From NCBI GenBank assembly GCA_947503005.1, contig CANNCA010000006.1, positions 266,941-330,940 on the forward strand: a stretch of DNA of 64,000 bases. The letters run 5' to 3'. The notes under the pieces were generated by a model. That model was not told the DNA's origin, made no database searches, and saw nothing but the letters and a program-made list of their open reading frames with translations. Below, in pieces: positions 25,568 to 34,247 of the stretch. Source of the stretch: an uncultured Flavobacteriaceae bacterium. GTDB lineage: Bacteria; Bacteroidota; Bacteroidia; Flavobacteriales; Flavobacteriaceae. Each line of letters opens with the position of its first letter. Positions within the stretch are counted from its first letter, which is position 1. A program made the translations under genes and the position numbers.

Positions 25568-26644
25568 ATGAAAAAGTACATTTTTGCAACCACTCTATCT
25601 CTTCTCTTGTTAATTTCATGTATTTCTGAAATGGAACAACTTGATCCATCATTGGGAGATTGCGAGTATGCTTTTCTCAATCAGCCCATTGGTTTTTGTG
25701 GTTTTGATTTTGATGAGGTTCCCTATTGTATAAATTGCCCAGATGAAGATGGTCAATTGGGCACGTATAATATATTGATCGATCAACCCGATGATTCTTA
25801 CTTAGAAGTCGTGCCTTTACGGCCTACAATACTAGCTGTACACGGATACGCACCAAATTCTTCAGCACCCAAAGACCCCTACGCCGGTCTTTTTCTACCC
25901 TCTATGAGGAATAGTTTTTGCAAATATGGGTATACCATAGCTACCCTGGAATACCGACAAGACATAAAGGGTTTCTCGGATCCAGTTTGCGATATTTCTG
26001 CTGAAGAGGTTATTCGAACACATTATAGAAGTATTCAAGACCTTAGAAAAGCGATTCATAAGCTATATGAGAGTCCCGAAGTATTTGGTATTGATACTAA
26101 TAATCTTTTCTTGTTGGGGAATAGTCAAGGTGCGATGACAATCCTTAATGGGATGTTGTCAACAGATGAAGAAGAATGGTTAGCTACTTTCCCAGGTGAA
26201 TATCACAATTTGAAGGATGAACTTGGGCCTTGGATGCCGCGACGCCCAATAAGGGGAATCATCTCGATAGCAGGTCCTTTATATGATCTTGACCTTTTTG
26301 GTTCAGAGGATGATATTCCCCTTTTTTTGGCCCACGGGGTGTGTGATTCGACCGTTCCGTACAAATCAGGAACATATTTTAATTGTCCGAATAGTGAACT
26401 TGTCCACGGTGGGTATGAAATTGCTCATAGAGCGGATGAATTGGGCAAATCATATAGCCTTCACAGTATAAAAGGTCTTGGACATGATTATCCCAACGAA
26501 ATCAATGAGATGCTAAGGGAAAAAATACGCGATTGGATAAAAAATCAAATTATTTGTGGTGAACCAAAACAAGAGGAGTTTACCATCGAGGCCAATATAG
26601 TCAATTGCATAAATACCAGCACCTGTATAGAGGATTGCCAATAA
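25568..26644 (+). CDS. Lipoprotein alpha/beta-hydrolase, cysteine-rich
   Basis: A 358-residue protein from the ATG at 25568, which gives a lipoprotein signal with Cys18 in SLLLLISC. The longer upstream start adds 18 residues ahead of the signal. Hydrolase features: an oxyanion segment ILAVHGYAPNSS, nucleophile Ser186 in LLGNSQGAM, an acid candidate in FLAHGVCDSTVPY, and His in KGLGHDYPNE. It has several extra cysteines at the N-terminus (residues 32-57) and C-terminus, suggesting disulfides outside the cytoplasm. Polyhydroxyalkanoate, acetyl or feruloyl esterase-like enzymes share this fold; the substrate is not determinable here. Confidence 0.8.
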   Translation: MKKYIFATTLSLLLLISCISEMEQLDPSLGDCEYAFLNQPIGFCGFDFDEVPYCINCPDEDGQLGTYNILIDQPDDSYLEVVPLRPTILAVHGYAPNSSAPKDPYAGLFLPSMRNSFCKYGYTIATLEYRQDIKGFSDPVCDISAEEVIRTHYRSIQDLRKAIHKLYESPEVFGIDTNNLFLLGNSQGAMTILNGMLSTDEEEWLATFPGEYHNLKDELGPWMPRRPIRGIISIAGPLYDLDLFGSEDDIPLFLAHGVCDSTVPYKSGTYFNCPNSELVHGGYEIAHRADELGKSYSLHSIKGLGHDYPNEINEMLREKIRDWIKNQIICGEPKQEEFTIEANIVNCINTSTCIEDCQ

Positions 26645-26768
26645 GTTTTAGCGTTGATTTTTTGATTTACCATCTATCTGTGAAGGGATTCTAATTATTG
26701 CCTATAATAGGATAATAGTAATTCTCTGCTTACTTTTAAGAATATTGATACTTCCCAAAGAAATATAT

Positions 26769-27410
26769 ATGCAAAAAATAGGTCTTGCTTGTTTGGTTCT
26801 TTTGCTTATTGGATGCAGTCCCACTATTTTCAAATCAAAATGGGCTAAGGAAATAGCACCTGAAACCTTTGTGACCCGATTTGAAACTTCGAAAGGCGAT
26901 TTCGATATTGAAGTCACAAGGAGACTATCACCAAAGGCAGCGGATCGGTTTTACCAATTGGTGAAACACCGCTATTTCGACGATGTTCTTTTTTATCGTG
27001 TAAATCCCGGGTTTGTTGCACAATTCGGTAGTAGTGATTCAACCGCATATACGAATTGGAGTTCTATAAAATTGCCCGATGAAAAGGTGGTACAAAGTAA
27101 TGACAGGGGTACATTGAGCTTTGCCAGAGGGGGTAAAAATACACGCGGAACAGATTTATTCATCAATCTTCGAGATAATTCTCGATTAGATACCCTTTAC
27201 TACAATGAGGTGAGAGGTTTTCCATCCTTTGGTAAAGTGATCAGTGGAATGGATGTGGTCGATGCTTTATACTCCGGTTATTCTGATACCACGATGCAAC
27301 ATTCGGATTTAATGTATACAAATAGGACAGGATTTTTAAAGAAATTCCCCAAACTTGATTTAATCGAAAAAGTGAATCTCATAGCACCGGAGAAAACGAT
27401 TTCAAATTAA
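26769..27410 (+). CDS. Cyclophilin-type peptidyl-prolyl isomerase, lipoprotein
   Basis: A 213-residue protein from the ATG at 26769, with lipobox Cys16 in LVLLLIGCSP. Cyclophilin features: FETSKGDFDIEVTRRLSPKA, ADRFYQLVKHRYFDDVLFYR, VNPGFVAQFG, RGTLSFARGGKNTRGTDLFI and FPSFGKVISGMDVV. It isomerises prolyl bonds in envelope proteins. Its stop overlaps the convergent SDR gene by four bases. Confidence 0.9.
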   Translation: MQKIGLACLVLLLIGCSPTIFKSKWAKEIAPETFVTRFETSKGDFDIEVTRRLSPKAADRFYQLVKHRYFDDVLFYRVNPGFVAQFGSSDSTAYTNWSSIKLPDEKVVQSNDRGTLSFARGGKNTRGTDLFINLRDNSRLDTLYYNEVRGFPSFGKVISGMDVVDALYSGYSDTTMQHSDLMYTNRTGFLKKFPKLDLIEKVNLIAPEKTISN

Positions 27411-28084
27411 GGTGTACTACTACTAACCTGCAGTAGTTTCCCATTGTATAACTTATTACCTGTCAGGGCAAATTCTTTGATATAGGTCGCCATTTCCAAG
27501 GCTGTAACAGGTGCTTGATACCCAGGAAAAGCTTCTTCTAACATTTCAGTTTGTACGGCACCCAAAGCCAAAACATTGAAAGAAGGTCCGGTTTCTTTGA
27601 ATTCTTCGGCCCAAAGCTCGGTCAGCGTAATCACTGCAGCTTTACTTGAGCTATAGGCTGATAGCCCAGGAAATTTCATACTGCCCTGAACGCCACCCAT
27701 TGAGCTAATCGTAACTACATGACCCTCTTTTGGCATCTTGGGAAGCACCGCTTTTGTCACACTCGTAACACCAAAGACATTCACTTGGTAAACCTCCTCA
27801 AAGTCATCCGCAGTGGTTTCAAGAAAGGGTTTGTTCAAAAGCCTACCCGCATTGTTGATGAGAATATCAACAGCTTTCCAATTTTGTATGGCTTGCTCAA
27901 GTTTTTGCAAATCAGAGCTCTTAGACAAGTCAAAGGGAAAAGAAGAAATATTTGGATGTTTCAAACCAGAAATTGGTTTTTCGTTCCGTGATAGTGCTAA
28001 AACCCGATGTCCGGCATCACCAAATAATTTTGCCAGTTCAAAACCTATTCCCCTACTCGCGCCCGTGATAATTACATTTGCCAT
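27407..28084 (-). CDS. Short-chain dehydrogenase/reductase
   Basis: A 225-residue Rossmann-fold oxidoreductase. The cofactor motif is TGASRGIG at the start, the NNAG motif is DILINNAGRLL, and the catalytic Ser, Tyr and Lys are in ISSMGGVQGS and AYSSSKAAV. RNE following the second beta strand suggests NADP(H) preference. The substrate is unknown. It begins directly at the end of the M28 peptidase gene, so the two are cotranscribed. Confidence 0.92.
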   Translation of the reverse strand: MANVIITGASRGIGFELAKLFGDAGHRVLALSRNEKPISGLKHPNISSFPFDLSKSSDLQKLEQAIQNWKAVDILINNAGRLLNKPFLETTADDFEEVYQVNVFGVTSVTKAVLPKMPKEGHVVTISSMGGVQGSMKFPGLSAYSSSKAAVITLTELWAEEFKETGPSFNVLALGAVQTEMLEEAFPGYQAPVTALEMATYIKEFALTGNKLYNGKLLQVSSSTP

Positions 28085-29146
28085 TTAGTTGTACTTGATT
28101 TCTTGTTCGGGAGAATTAATTATGCCCTCCATAACCGGTATAAGGGTGTTCACAACGTTAGCCATATGGTCAAAATCCATTTTGTCCGCCTCGTCGCCAA
28201 CTTGGTGATAGTGACTAAAATTTGTAAAATCAAATGTGCTATAAGTGTGTGAAGGCACATTATATATTTCATGGAATGGGGCATTATCGGATCTATTGAA
28301 TAAATTGAATTCTCTAGCCTTTGGTAAAAATCCCGCTACTTTTTGATTTGAATACCCGTTACTTACATCGGCCAAATTCGACAAATTATATCCTGTTAGG
28401 TACATTAGGTAATCTTTGTCCTTTAAGGGGACACCGACCATCTCAAAATTCAGCATTGCATATAGGTTTAGCCCATTATCTTTTAATTTTTTAGCGAGAT
28501 GTTTGGATCCTAAGAGTCCTTTTTCCTCGGCACTAAAAAGTGTAAAAAGAATGCTTCTTTTATTGGTTTTCGAATTACCAAAATAACGCGCTAACTCTAA
28601 CACAGTAGTTGTTCCAGATGCATTATCGTTTGCTCCATTGGCTATTTCATCTCCATCTTTGGGTTTAATACGACCTATATGGTCATAGTGCGCACCAAGT
28701 ATAATGAACTCATTTTTTAGTTCAGGGTCCGTTCCTTCGATGAAACCAACCATATTGTAAGCTGGCTCGGTGAAATTTGAAAGGGTATCCCTGAAACTTT
28801 CGAAATAGGGTTTGATTCCGTTCGTATTGAATATTCCTTCTATGAAATCTGCAGCTTTTGCAATCCCTTCACTACCTGAGTCCCTACCTTGAAGTTCGTC
28901 CGATGCCAGAAAATTCATAATCGATCCTATTCCTTGGCTATCAGAAAAACTTGGTGTTTTTGCGATTACCTTTGTTTCTTTTAGAATCTCAGTTGACTTT
29001 TGCTCGTTTATCTTTTCAGAATTTACGGCTACGCTTTTTACTTCTTCAGAAATAGGTTTAATATTCTCAACATTGGTCTCCTTCATTTTTGTTGAGCTGC
29101 AACCTACCAAATGTATCGCAATCAATATATAAGCGAGTCTTTTCAT
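28085..29146 (-). CDS. M28-family metallopeptidase, lipoprotein
   Basis: A 353-residue protein. The lipobox is IHLVGCSS (Cys16), followed by a charged linker to about residue 75. M28 metal ligands are visible: His and Asp in LGAHYDHIGR, Asp in GANDNASGTTTVLELARYF, the catalytic Glu pair in LFSAEEKGLLGS, and a later Asp/His in SDNAPFHE. The enzyme is probably a di-zinc aminopeptidase tethered in the envelope. It lies behind the pdh terminator and before an SDR gene. Confidence 0.9.
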   Translation of the reverse strand: MKRLAYILIAIHLVGCSSTKMKETNVENIKPISEEVKSVAVNSEKINEQKSTEILKETKVIAKTPSFSDSQGIGSIMNFLASDELQGRDSGSEGIAKAADFIEGIFNTNGIKPYFESFRDTLSNFTEPAYNMVGFIEGTDPELKNEFIILGAHYDHIGRIKPKDGDEIANGANDNASGTTTVLELARYFGNSKTNKRSILFTLFSAEEKGLLGSKHLAKKLKDNGLNLYAMLNFEMVGVPLKDKDYLMYLTGYNLSNLADVSNGYSNQKVAGFLPKAREFNLFNRSDNAPFHEIYNVPSHTYSTFDFTNFSHYHQVGDEADKMDFDHMANVVNTLIPVMEGIINSPEQEIKYN

Positions 29147-29167
29147 GACGTATTTTCATTTAGGTTT

Positions 29168-29175
29168 TAAAGATA
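29168..29175 (-). promoter_or_regulatory. -7 box candidate for the M28 peptidase-SDR operon
   Basis: TATCTTTA on the minus strand is a one-mismatch match to TAnnTTTG, 21 bp before the start and directly after the E2 terminator. Confidence 0.35.
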
Positions 29176-29177
29176 AA

Positions 29178-29205
29178 AAAGCATCCGCGAAATCGTGGAT
29201 GCTTT
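29178..29205 (-). terminator. Terminator of the pdhA-E2 operon
   Basis: An AAAGCATCCGCG/CGTGGATGCTTT stem with one G-T pair is followed on the minus strand by a T-run (A-run at 29175-29180). Confidence 0.8.
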
Positions 29206-29235
29206 CTACTATTTAGATTTATATCATTGTCACGA

Positions 29236-30912
29236 TTACGCCAGCATTGTGACTGGGTTCTCTAAGTAAGCGCGCAATGTTTGTAAGAACTGAGCTCCTG
29301 TAGCCCCATCGACTGTTCTATGGTCACAGGCCAGACATAGTTTCATAGTGTTACCTACTACGATCTCACCATTTTTCACAACTGGTTTTTGAACAATCGT
29401 CCCAACCGAAAGTATTGCGGAATTCGGTTGATTGATGATTGACGTAAACTCCAAAATACCGAACATTCCCAAATTGGAAACTGTAAAAGTACTGCCATCC
29501 ATTTCTGCTGGAGTCAACTTTTTAGTTCTCGCACGACCGGCCAAATCTTTAACTGCCGAACCGATTTGAGTTAGACTCATCTGATCGGTGAACTTTAGAA
29601 CAGGCACCACCAAACCATCGTCAACGGCAACGGCAACACCCACACTGATATGATGGTTATATTGCGTGGTATCACCTTTCCAAGTGGTATTGACTTGAGG
29701 ATGTTTTTTCAATGCATTCGCACAGGCCTTTACAACCATATCGTTAAAGGATACTTTGGTATCGGGCAAATTATTGATTTGCACTCGGGAAGCCATAGCA
29801 TTATCCATGTCCACCTCAATGGTCAAATAATAATGGGGTGCCGTAAATTTCGATTCCGCCAAACGCTTAGCAATAGTCTTGCGCATTTGCGAATTTTTCA
29901 CTTGCTCATTGCTTTCTTCTCCAACAGGAAGTTGAATTGGTGCGATGGCACTTCCTTCAACTTTAGCAGTCGCAGTAGAGGTCGTGGTCGAAACAACTGG
30001 TTTTTCAACAGCTTTAGCTGAAGGCGTATAATTCTCAATGTCTTTTTTGACGATTCTACCATGGTCACCGGAACCACTAACAGCCGCTAGGTCGATACCT
30101 TTTTCAGCCGCTATTTTCTTCGCCAACGGTGACGCGAAGATTCGCTTTCCATCATGAACCACTTTTGCTTCAGAAACAGTATCCGTAGTTTCACTTGTTG
30201 ATTCCTTTTTGGGTTCTTTTGATGTATCGGCTTCCTTTTTTCCAGCAGACGGTTTGGCATTCAGTACAGCCTCGACATCTGTACCAGCAGGACCTATGAC
30301 CGCCAACACCTCGTCAACTGGCGATGATTCACCTTCTTGAATACCGATGTATAATAGCGTTCCCGAATAAAAAGACTCGAACTCCATGGTTGCCTTATCG
30401 GTTTCGATTTCGGCCAAAATATCGCCTTCCTCAACGGTATCACCTACTTTCTTTAACCAGGCGGCAACTGTGCCTTCTTCCATGGTATCGCTCAAACGGG
30501 GCATTTTAATAACTTCAACACCTTCAGGAATTTCGCCAGATTGCGAACCTTTATCTGAGGTGACTTCTTCCTTAGGTTTTGAGCTACCTTCAGATTCCGA
30601 TTTTGCCGATTGCTTGTCCTCTGTTTCTTCCCCAGCTGCGGAACTTCCATTTAACAATCCGGAAATATCTTCTCCCTCTTCACCGATAATGGCCAACAAA
30701 ACATCTACCGGAGCCGTATCGCCCTCGGCAACACCAATGTGCAACAACGTACCTTCGTTGAAGGATTCAAACTCCATGGTTGCCTTGTCCGTCTCTATTT
30801 CGGCCAAGATATCTCCCTCTTCTACCTTATCGCCCACTTTCTTCAACCAGGCGGCAACGGTACCTTCTTCCATGGTATCACTCAAACGGGGCATATTCAC
30901 TACTATCGCCAT
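29236..30912 (-). CDS. Pyruvate dehydrogenase E2 (dihydrolipoamide acetyltransferase)
   Basis: A 558-residue core subunit of the pyruvate dehydrogenase complex. Two lipoyl domains (residues ~3-80 and ~135-212) each carry the lipoylated lysine in EIETDKATMEFESF, and they are almost identical over a long stretch. An E1/E3-binding domain follows (IFASPLAKKIAAEKGIDLAA, then GDHGRIVKKDIENY). The catalytic domain ends with DHRTVDGATGAQFLQTL, containing the catalytic His and Asp. Linkers are rich in Ser, Glu, Lys and Pro. It begins 4 bp after the E1 alpha gene. E1 beta is elsewhere, at 6402-7379, and E3 is not in the window. Confidence 0.95.
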   Translation of the reverse strand: MAIVVNMPRLSDTMEEGTVAAWLKKVGDKVEEGDILAEIETDKATMEFESFNEGTLLHIGVAEGDTAPVDVLLAIIGEEGEDISGLLNGSSAAGEETEDKQSAKSESEGSSKPKEEVTSDKGSQSGEIPEGVEVIKMPRLSDTMEEGTVAAWLKKVGDTVEEGDILAEIETDKATMEFESFYSGTLLYIGIQEGESSPVDEVLAVIGPAGTDVEAVLNAKPSAGKKEADTSKEPKKESTSETTDTVSEAKVVHDGKRIFASPLAKKIAAEKGIDLAAVSGSGDHGRIVKKDIENYTPSAKAVEKPVVSTTTSTATAKVEGSAIAPIQLPVGEESNEQVKNSQMRKTIAKRLAESKFTAPHYYLTIEVDMDNAMASRVQINNLPDTKVSFNDMVVKACANALKKHPQVNTTWKGDTTQYNHHISVGVAVAVDDGLVVPVLKFTDQMSLTQIGSAVKDLAGRARTKKLTPAEMDGSTFTVSNLGMFGILEFTSIINQPNSAILSVGTIVQKPVVKNGEIVVGNTMKLCLACDHRTVDGATGAQFLQTLRAYLENPVTMLA

Positions 30913-30916
30913 TTAC

Positions 30917-31915
30917 TTATACTTTATGTTGTACAAAAGGAAAATCTTCTTGCTCGTAAACCATATCGTACAATTGTTGTACTGGAGGATAATCGGAATC
31001 TTCAGCGAATTTCTCACATTCCGCAACCCTTGCTTTAACTCCTTTGTCTATTGCTTTAATCTCATCATCTGTGGCGTACCCCTCTTCTTTGATTATTTCC
31101 AAAACTTGGGTTATGGGGTCGATTTTCTTATATTCCTCAACTTCGTCCTTGGTTCTATAATGCTGCGCATCGGACATGGAATGACCTCTGTACCGATATG
31201 TTTTCATTTCCAAGAAAGTGGGTCCACCACCACTACGAGCGCGCTCAATGGCCTTACTCATTTCTTCAGCTACGGTAACAGGATTCATACCATCAACGGG
31301 ACCACATGGCATTTCATACCCTAAACCTAATTTCCAGATTTCCGTGGAGTGCGCCGTACGTGCTACAGAAGTTCCCATAGCATACCCGTTGTTCTCACAA
31401 ACGAAAACCACAGGTAATTGCCAGAGCATTGCCAAATTCAATGCTTCATGAAAAGCACCTTGTCGAACTGCTCCATCACCCATATAGCAAAGCGTTACAT
31501 TATCTCGTCCAAAATACTTATCTCCAAATGCCATTCCTGCACCAAGAGGTATTTGGCCACCTACAATACCATGACCGCCGTGAAAACGATGTTCCTTTGA
31601 AAAGATGTGCATAGAGCCACCCATTCCCATGGACGTTCCTGTCACCTTGCCATACAATTCTGCCATTACTCTTTTAGGGTCAACACCCATGCCAATGGGC
31701 TGAACATGATTTCTATATGCGGTAATCATACGGTCTTTGCTCAAATCCATAGCATGCAAAGCACCTGCCAAGACAGCCTCCTGTCCATTATATAAGTGCA
31801 AAAATCCTCTGACCTTTTGTTGGATGTAGACTGCAGCAAGCTTGTCTTCAAACTTTCTCCAAAACAGCATGTCTTCGTACCACTTCAGGTACACCTCTTT
31901 GGTGATTTTTTCCAT
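30917..31915 (-). CDS. pdhA: Pyruvate dehydrogenase E1 component, alpha subunit
   Basis: A 332-residue thiamine-diphosphate enzyme subunit. It has the family segments GFLHLYNGQEAVLAG, RNHVQPIGMGVDPKRVMAEL, HGGHGIVGGQIPLGAGMAFG, and the TPP-binding motif GDGAVRQGAFHEALNLAMLW to ENNGYAMG. A regulatory-loop-like segment, YRYRGHSMSDAQHYRTKDE, is also present. It decarboxylates pyruvate with the separately encoded E1 beta and passes acetyl to the E2 encoded next. It is preceded by a -7 box. Confidence 0.95.
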   Translation of the reverse strand: MEKITKEVYLKWYEDMLFWRKFEDKLAAVYIQQKVRGFLHLYNGQEAVLAGALHAMDLSKDRMITAYRNHVQPIGMGVDPKRVMAELYGKVTGTSMGMGGSMHIFSKEHRFHGGHGIVGGQIPLGAGMAFGDKYFGRDNVTLCYMGDGAVRQGAFHEALNLAMLWQLPVVFVCENNGYAMGTSVARTAHSTEIWKLGLGYEMPCGPVDGMNPVTVAEEMSKAIERARSGGGPTFLEMKTYRYRGHSMSDAQHYRTKDEVEEYKKIDPITQVLEIIKEEGYATDDEIKAIDKGVKARVAECEKFAEDSDYPPVQQLYDMVYEQEDFPFVQHKV

Positions 31916-31957
31916 CGATTACTTAGTTTTTGTAGTATTTCCATTAAAAATGGAAAA

Positions 31958-31965
31958 CAAAAATA
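31958..31965 (-). promoter_or_regulatory. -7 promoter box of pdhA-E2
   Basis: TATTTTTG on the minus strand matches TAnnTTTG fully, 42 bp before the pdhA start. The only upstream TTG is 10 nt away, too close for a normal -33. Confidence 0.45.
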
Positions 31966-32078
31966 CGTATTAAATCAATAGTGGAAAAAAAAGGTTTGAT
32001 GAAAATAAAACCTGTTTTCTGAGGATATCATAATTCCAAATTCCCGAAGTAAAAATAGCTTAATCAAAAAAAATACTT

Positions 32079-32561
32079 TTACAAATAAGAATTATCAAAA
32101 CCCAACGGAAGTATATCACTGATAGATTCACACCTAAAGACTTTTCCTTTCTCACCCATCATCAGCAAAGTAATCGGAGATTTTTGTCGCATCTCATATT
32201 CAGAAATAGACTGCCTACAAATACCGCAAGGAGCGACAGGGGTATCCACTTGGTAGTTTTCGGAAGCAGCGGAAATCGCAATTAGTTTTATAGCAACGCC
32301 CGGAAATCTTGCTCCTGCCTGAAATACGGCTACGCCCTCTGCACAGAGCCCAGCAGGGAAAGAAGCATTTTCTTGATTATTTCCGATGACTATCTCGCCA
32401 TTTTCCAAAAGTACAGCTGCACCAACCAGAAAATTCGAATATGGGGCATAGGCATTCTTTCTTGCCTTCACCGCAATATGCATCAACTTAAGTTCGTCGA
32501 CGGGAAGGTCGTTCACCGTATCATAAACTGACATATCAAAAGAAATTGTCTTTTTCTTCAT
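32079..32561 (-). CDS. cdd: Cytidine deaminase
   Basis: A 160-residue enzyme from the ATG at 32561. The longer in-frame start would run into the preceding terminator and porV. Zinc-site motifs are clear: AGLCAEGVAVFQAG with Cys and the catalytic Glu, and VAPCGICRQSISEY with two Cys ligands. NAYAPYSNFLVGAAVLLENG is the typical N-terminal signature. It converts cytidine to uridine in pyrimidine salvage. Confidence 0.93.
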   Translation of the reverse strand: MKKKTISFDMSVYDTVNDLPVDELKLMHIAVKARKNAYAPYSNFLVGAAVLLENGEIVIGNNQENASFPAGLCAEGVAVFQAGARFPGVAIKLIAISAASENYQVDTPVAPCGICRQSISEYEMRQKSPITLLMMGEKGKVFRCESISDILPLGFDNSYL

Positions 32562-32595
32562 TGGATTATTTTCAACAATATCATTTAAAAATAAC

Positions 32596-32620
32596 AAAAC
32601 CCGCTCTATGGCGGGTTTTT
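32596..32620 (-). terminator. Terminator of porV
   Basis: A perfect AAAACCCGC/GCGGGTTTT stem at 32596-32604 and 32611-32619 has a 6-nt loop and lies 20 bp beyond the porV stop. Confidence 0.8.
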
Positions 32621-32640
32621 GTATAATATATTTTCTATAA

Positions 32641-33789
32641 TTAGTCGTTGAAGTATTCCTCACCTAAACTAAAGGTAAGTGAAAAACGCAACGTATTTTC
32701 TAATGGATTTCTAACCTGTGATGTAGAGAACAAATAGGAAAGATCTATTTGAGCGGCCTTAAACTTGAAGCCCGCACCCAAAGTGAAAAACTTACGTGAC
32801 CCCTTTTCTTCACTTTCGTTAAAATAACCGGTTCGAATCATGAACGAATCTTGATAGGTATATTCAGCACCTAGAGCCCAAGTGAATTCTTTCAATTCTT
32901 CACCAAATCCATCCGGGGCATCCCCAAAAGAACTAAAAATACCACTGAAAAATCCAGTTTGTTGGTATTCGTCATTATCATCAGCATCAATATCACCGTC
33001 GCCATCAAAATCTTGAGGGGTAGGCACCAACAACTTATTAAATTCCGTTGTCAAACCGATTACATTGTCTTGATCTAAAATAAAATCAAAACCGACACCT
33101 GCTTTTAGATTGGTCGGCAAGAAGTTTTCTTGACCACCTTCATCATATTGAATCTTTCCACCTAAATTGGCAAAATTAAAACCAGCCCTCCAACGGCCGT
33201 CAAAACTATTGTAAGCTATCTCACGCGATCTATAGAAACCAGATACGTCAACGGCAAAAGAACTAGCAGCTTGTGAATCTACATCACCGTTTTGTGGCAG
33301 TTTTAAATTAGATCGAATATATCGACCACCTACAGACATTGAAAAAGTTGGGCTTAGCTTCCGGCTATACGAACCGTCAAAAGCAAGTTCATTGGGCTTG
33401 GCCAAGGTACCTGGGTCATTTGCGAACTGTCGTAATTCGATTTCACCTAAAGTGAAGTATCTCAAACTAAGGGCAAATGCACTCTGGTCATCTATTTTGT
33501 TATAGTAACTGGCATTCAAAAGTGAAATATCAGTTATGATACTTTCTAAATAAGGTGTGTAGCTAACACCTATTCCCATTTTTCTATCGGCAAATGCAAA
33601 TTTTGCCGGATTCCATTGTTGTGAAAAGGCATCTGTCGAGGTGGCCACACCCATATCCCCCATACCCGCTGATCTTGCATCGGCGGCAATCGTTAAGAAA
33701 GGTACAGCTGTTGTAATGACCCTATCGTTGTTTTGAGCGGAAAGTTTACCTACTAAAACAAGCGCAAAAAGTATTGATAATTTTTTCAT
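32641..33789 (-). CDS. porV: Type IX secretion system outer-membrane protein PorV (LptO)
   Basis: A 382-residue outer-membrane beta-barrel of the FadL-like PorV family. The ATG at 33789 gives a signal peptide, MKKLSILFALVLVGKLSAQ; the longer frame adds 56 residues without signal character. Features: VITTAVPFLTIAADARSAGM followed by GDMGVATSTDAFSQQWNPAK, which is characteristic of PorV, and a final RFSLTFSLGE strand. PorV is the T9SS shuttle protein that binds cargo C-terminal domains and hands them to the PorU attachment complex. It is divergent from gldJ. In the flavobacterial order I know, porU lies between porV and gldJ; here it does not. Confidence 0.93.
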   Translation of the reverse strand: MKKLSILFALVLVGKLSAQNNDRVITTAVPFLTIAADARSAGMGDMGVATSTDAFSQQWNPAKFAFADRKMGIGVSYTPYLESIITDISLLNASYYNKIDDQSAFALSLRYFTLGEIELRQFANDPGTLAKPNELAFDGSYSRKLSPTFSMSVGGRYIRSNLKLPQNGDVDSQAASSFAVDVSGFYRSREIAYNSFDGRWRAGFNFANLGGKIQYDEGGQENFLPTNLKAGVGFDFILDQDNVIGLTTEFNKLLVPTPQDFDGDGDIDADDNDEYQQTGFFSGIFSSFGDAPDGFGEELKEFTWALGAEYTYQDSFMIRTGYFNESEEKGSRKFFTLGAGFKFKAAQIDLSYLFSTSQVRNPLENTLRFSLTFSLGEEYFND

Positions 33790-34247
33790 TTCTAGATAGC
33801 TAAGTTGAATTGGCAAATATTTAAAAATACATCCGAAAGATAAAATATATTGGACGTATGACACGTAAACGGGTATTTTAAAAATATCTTGTGCAATAAA
33901 GTGATTATTTTTTGGCAAGCATACCTTTATATTCCAAAACTTTGGAAAAATCAACAACTTGACCGATATCGACCATTTATTACAAAGAACAGCCTACTTA
34001 ATTGGCAAATTTCAGTAAAAAAGAAATGCTAAACCATCCATACTATTATGGATTTTATCCCGTTATGACTTTTAGAATGTATGGCTCAGGTTTTATGTTC
34101 GAACGATCTTGTAAATATTTTCAAATACAATGAAATATAATATGCAAATCGTCGTTTTATATGCCGAATGCGTACTAAATTTAATCAAAATACAATTTTC
34201 GAACTACACAAAAATGTAGTTTAACCATTTGAACTCAAGTCCTAATT
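33790..34247. other. Intergenic region between porV and gldJ (458 bp, no gene)
   Basis: No ORF here resembles a protein, and I found no recognisable porU remnant by reading the frames. It holds the divergent promoters of porV (weak -7 AATATTTG at 33814-33821, minus strand) and gldJ. Two perfect inverted repeats are visible: ATCCATA-CTAT-TATGGAT at 34036-34053, and AACTACA-CAAAAA-TGTAGTT at 34202-34221, the latter 26 bp before the gldJ ATG and probably a hairpin in its leader. Confidence 0.5.

Noticed and set aside
30386..31324. 312-codon plus-strand ORF opposite pdhA and E2
   Set aside because: It is a shadow of the highly biased codons of the lipoyl repeats and E1 alpha on the other strand. 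It has repeated low-complexity Ser/Pro stretches and no start context.
33790..33957. Longer start for porV adding 56 residues
   Set aside because: The extension has no signal-peptide character. The internal ATG gives a textbook signal sequence.
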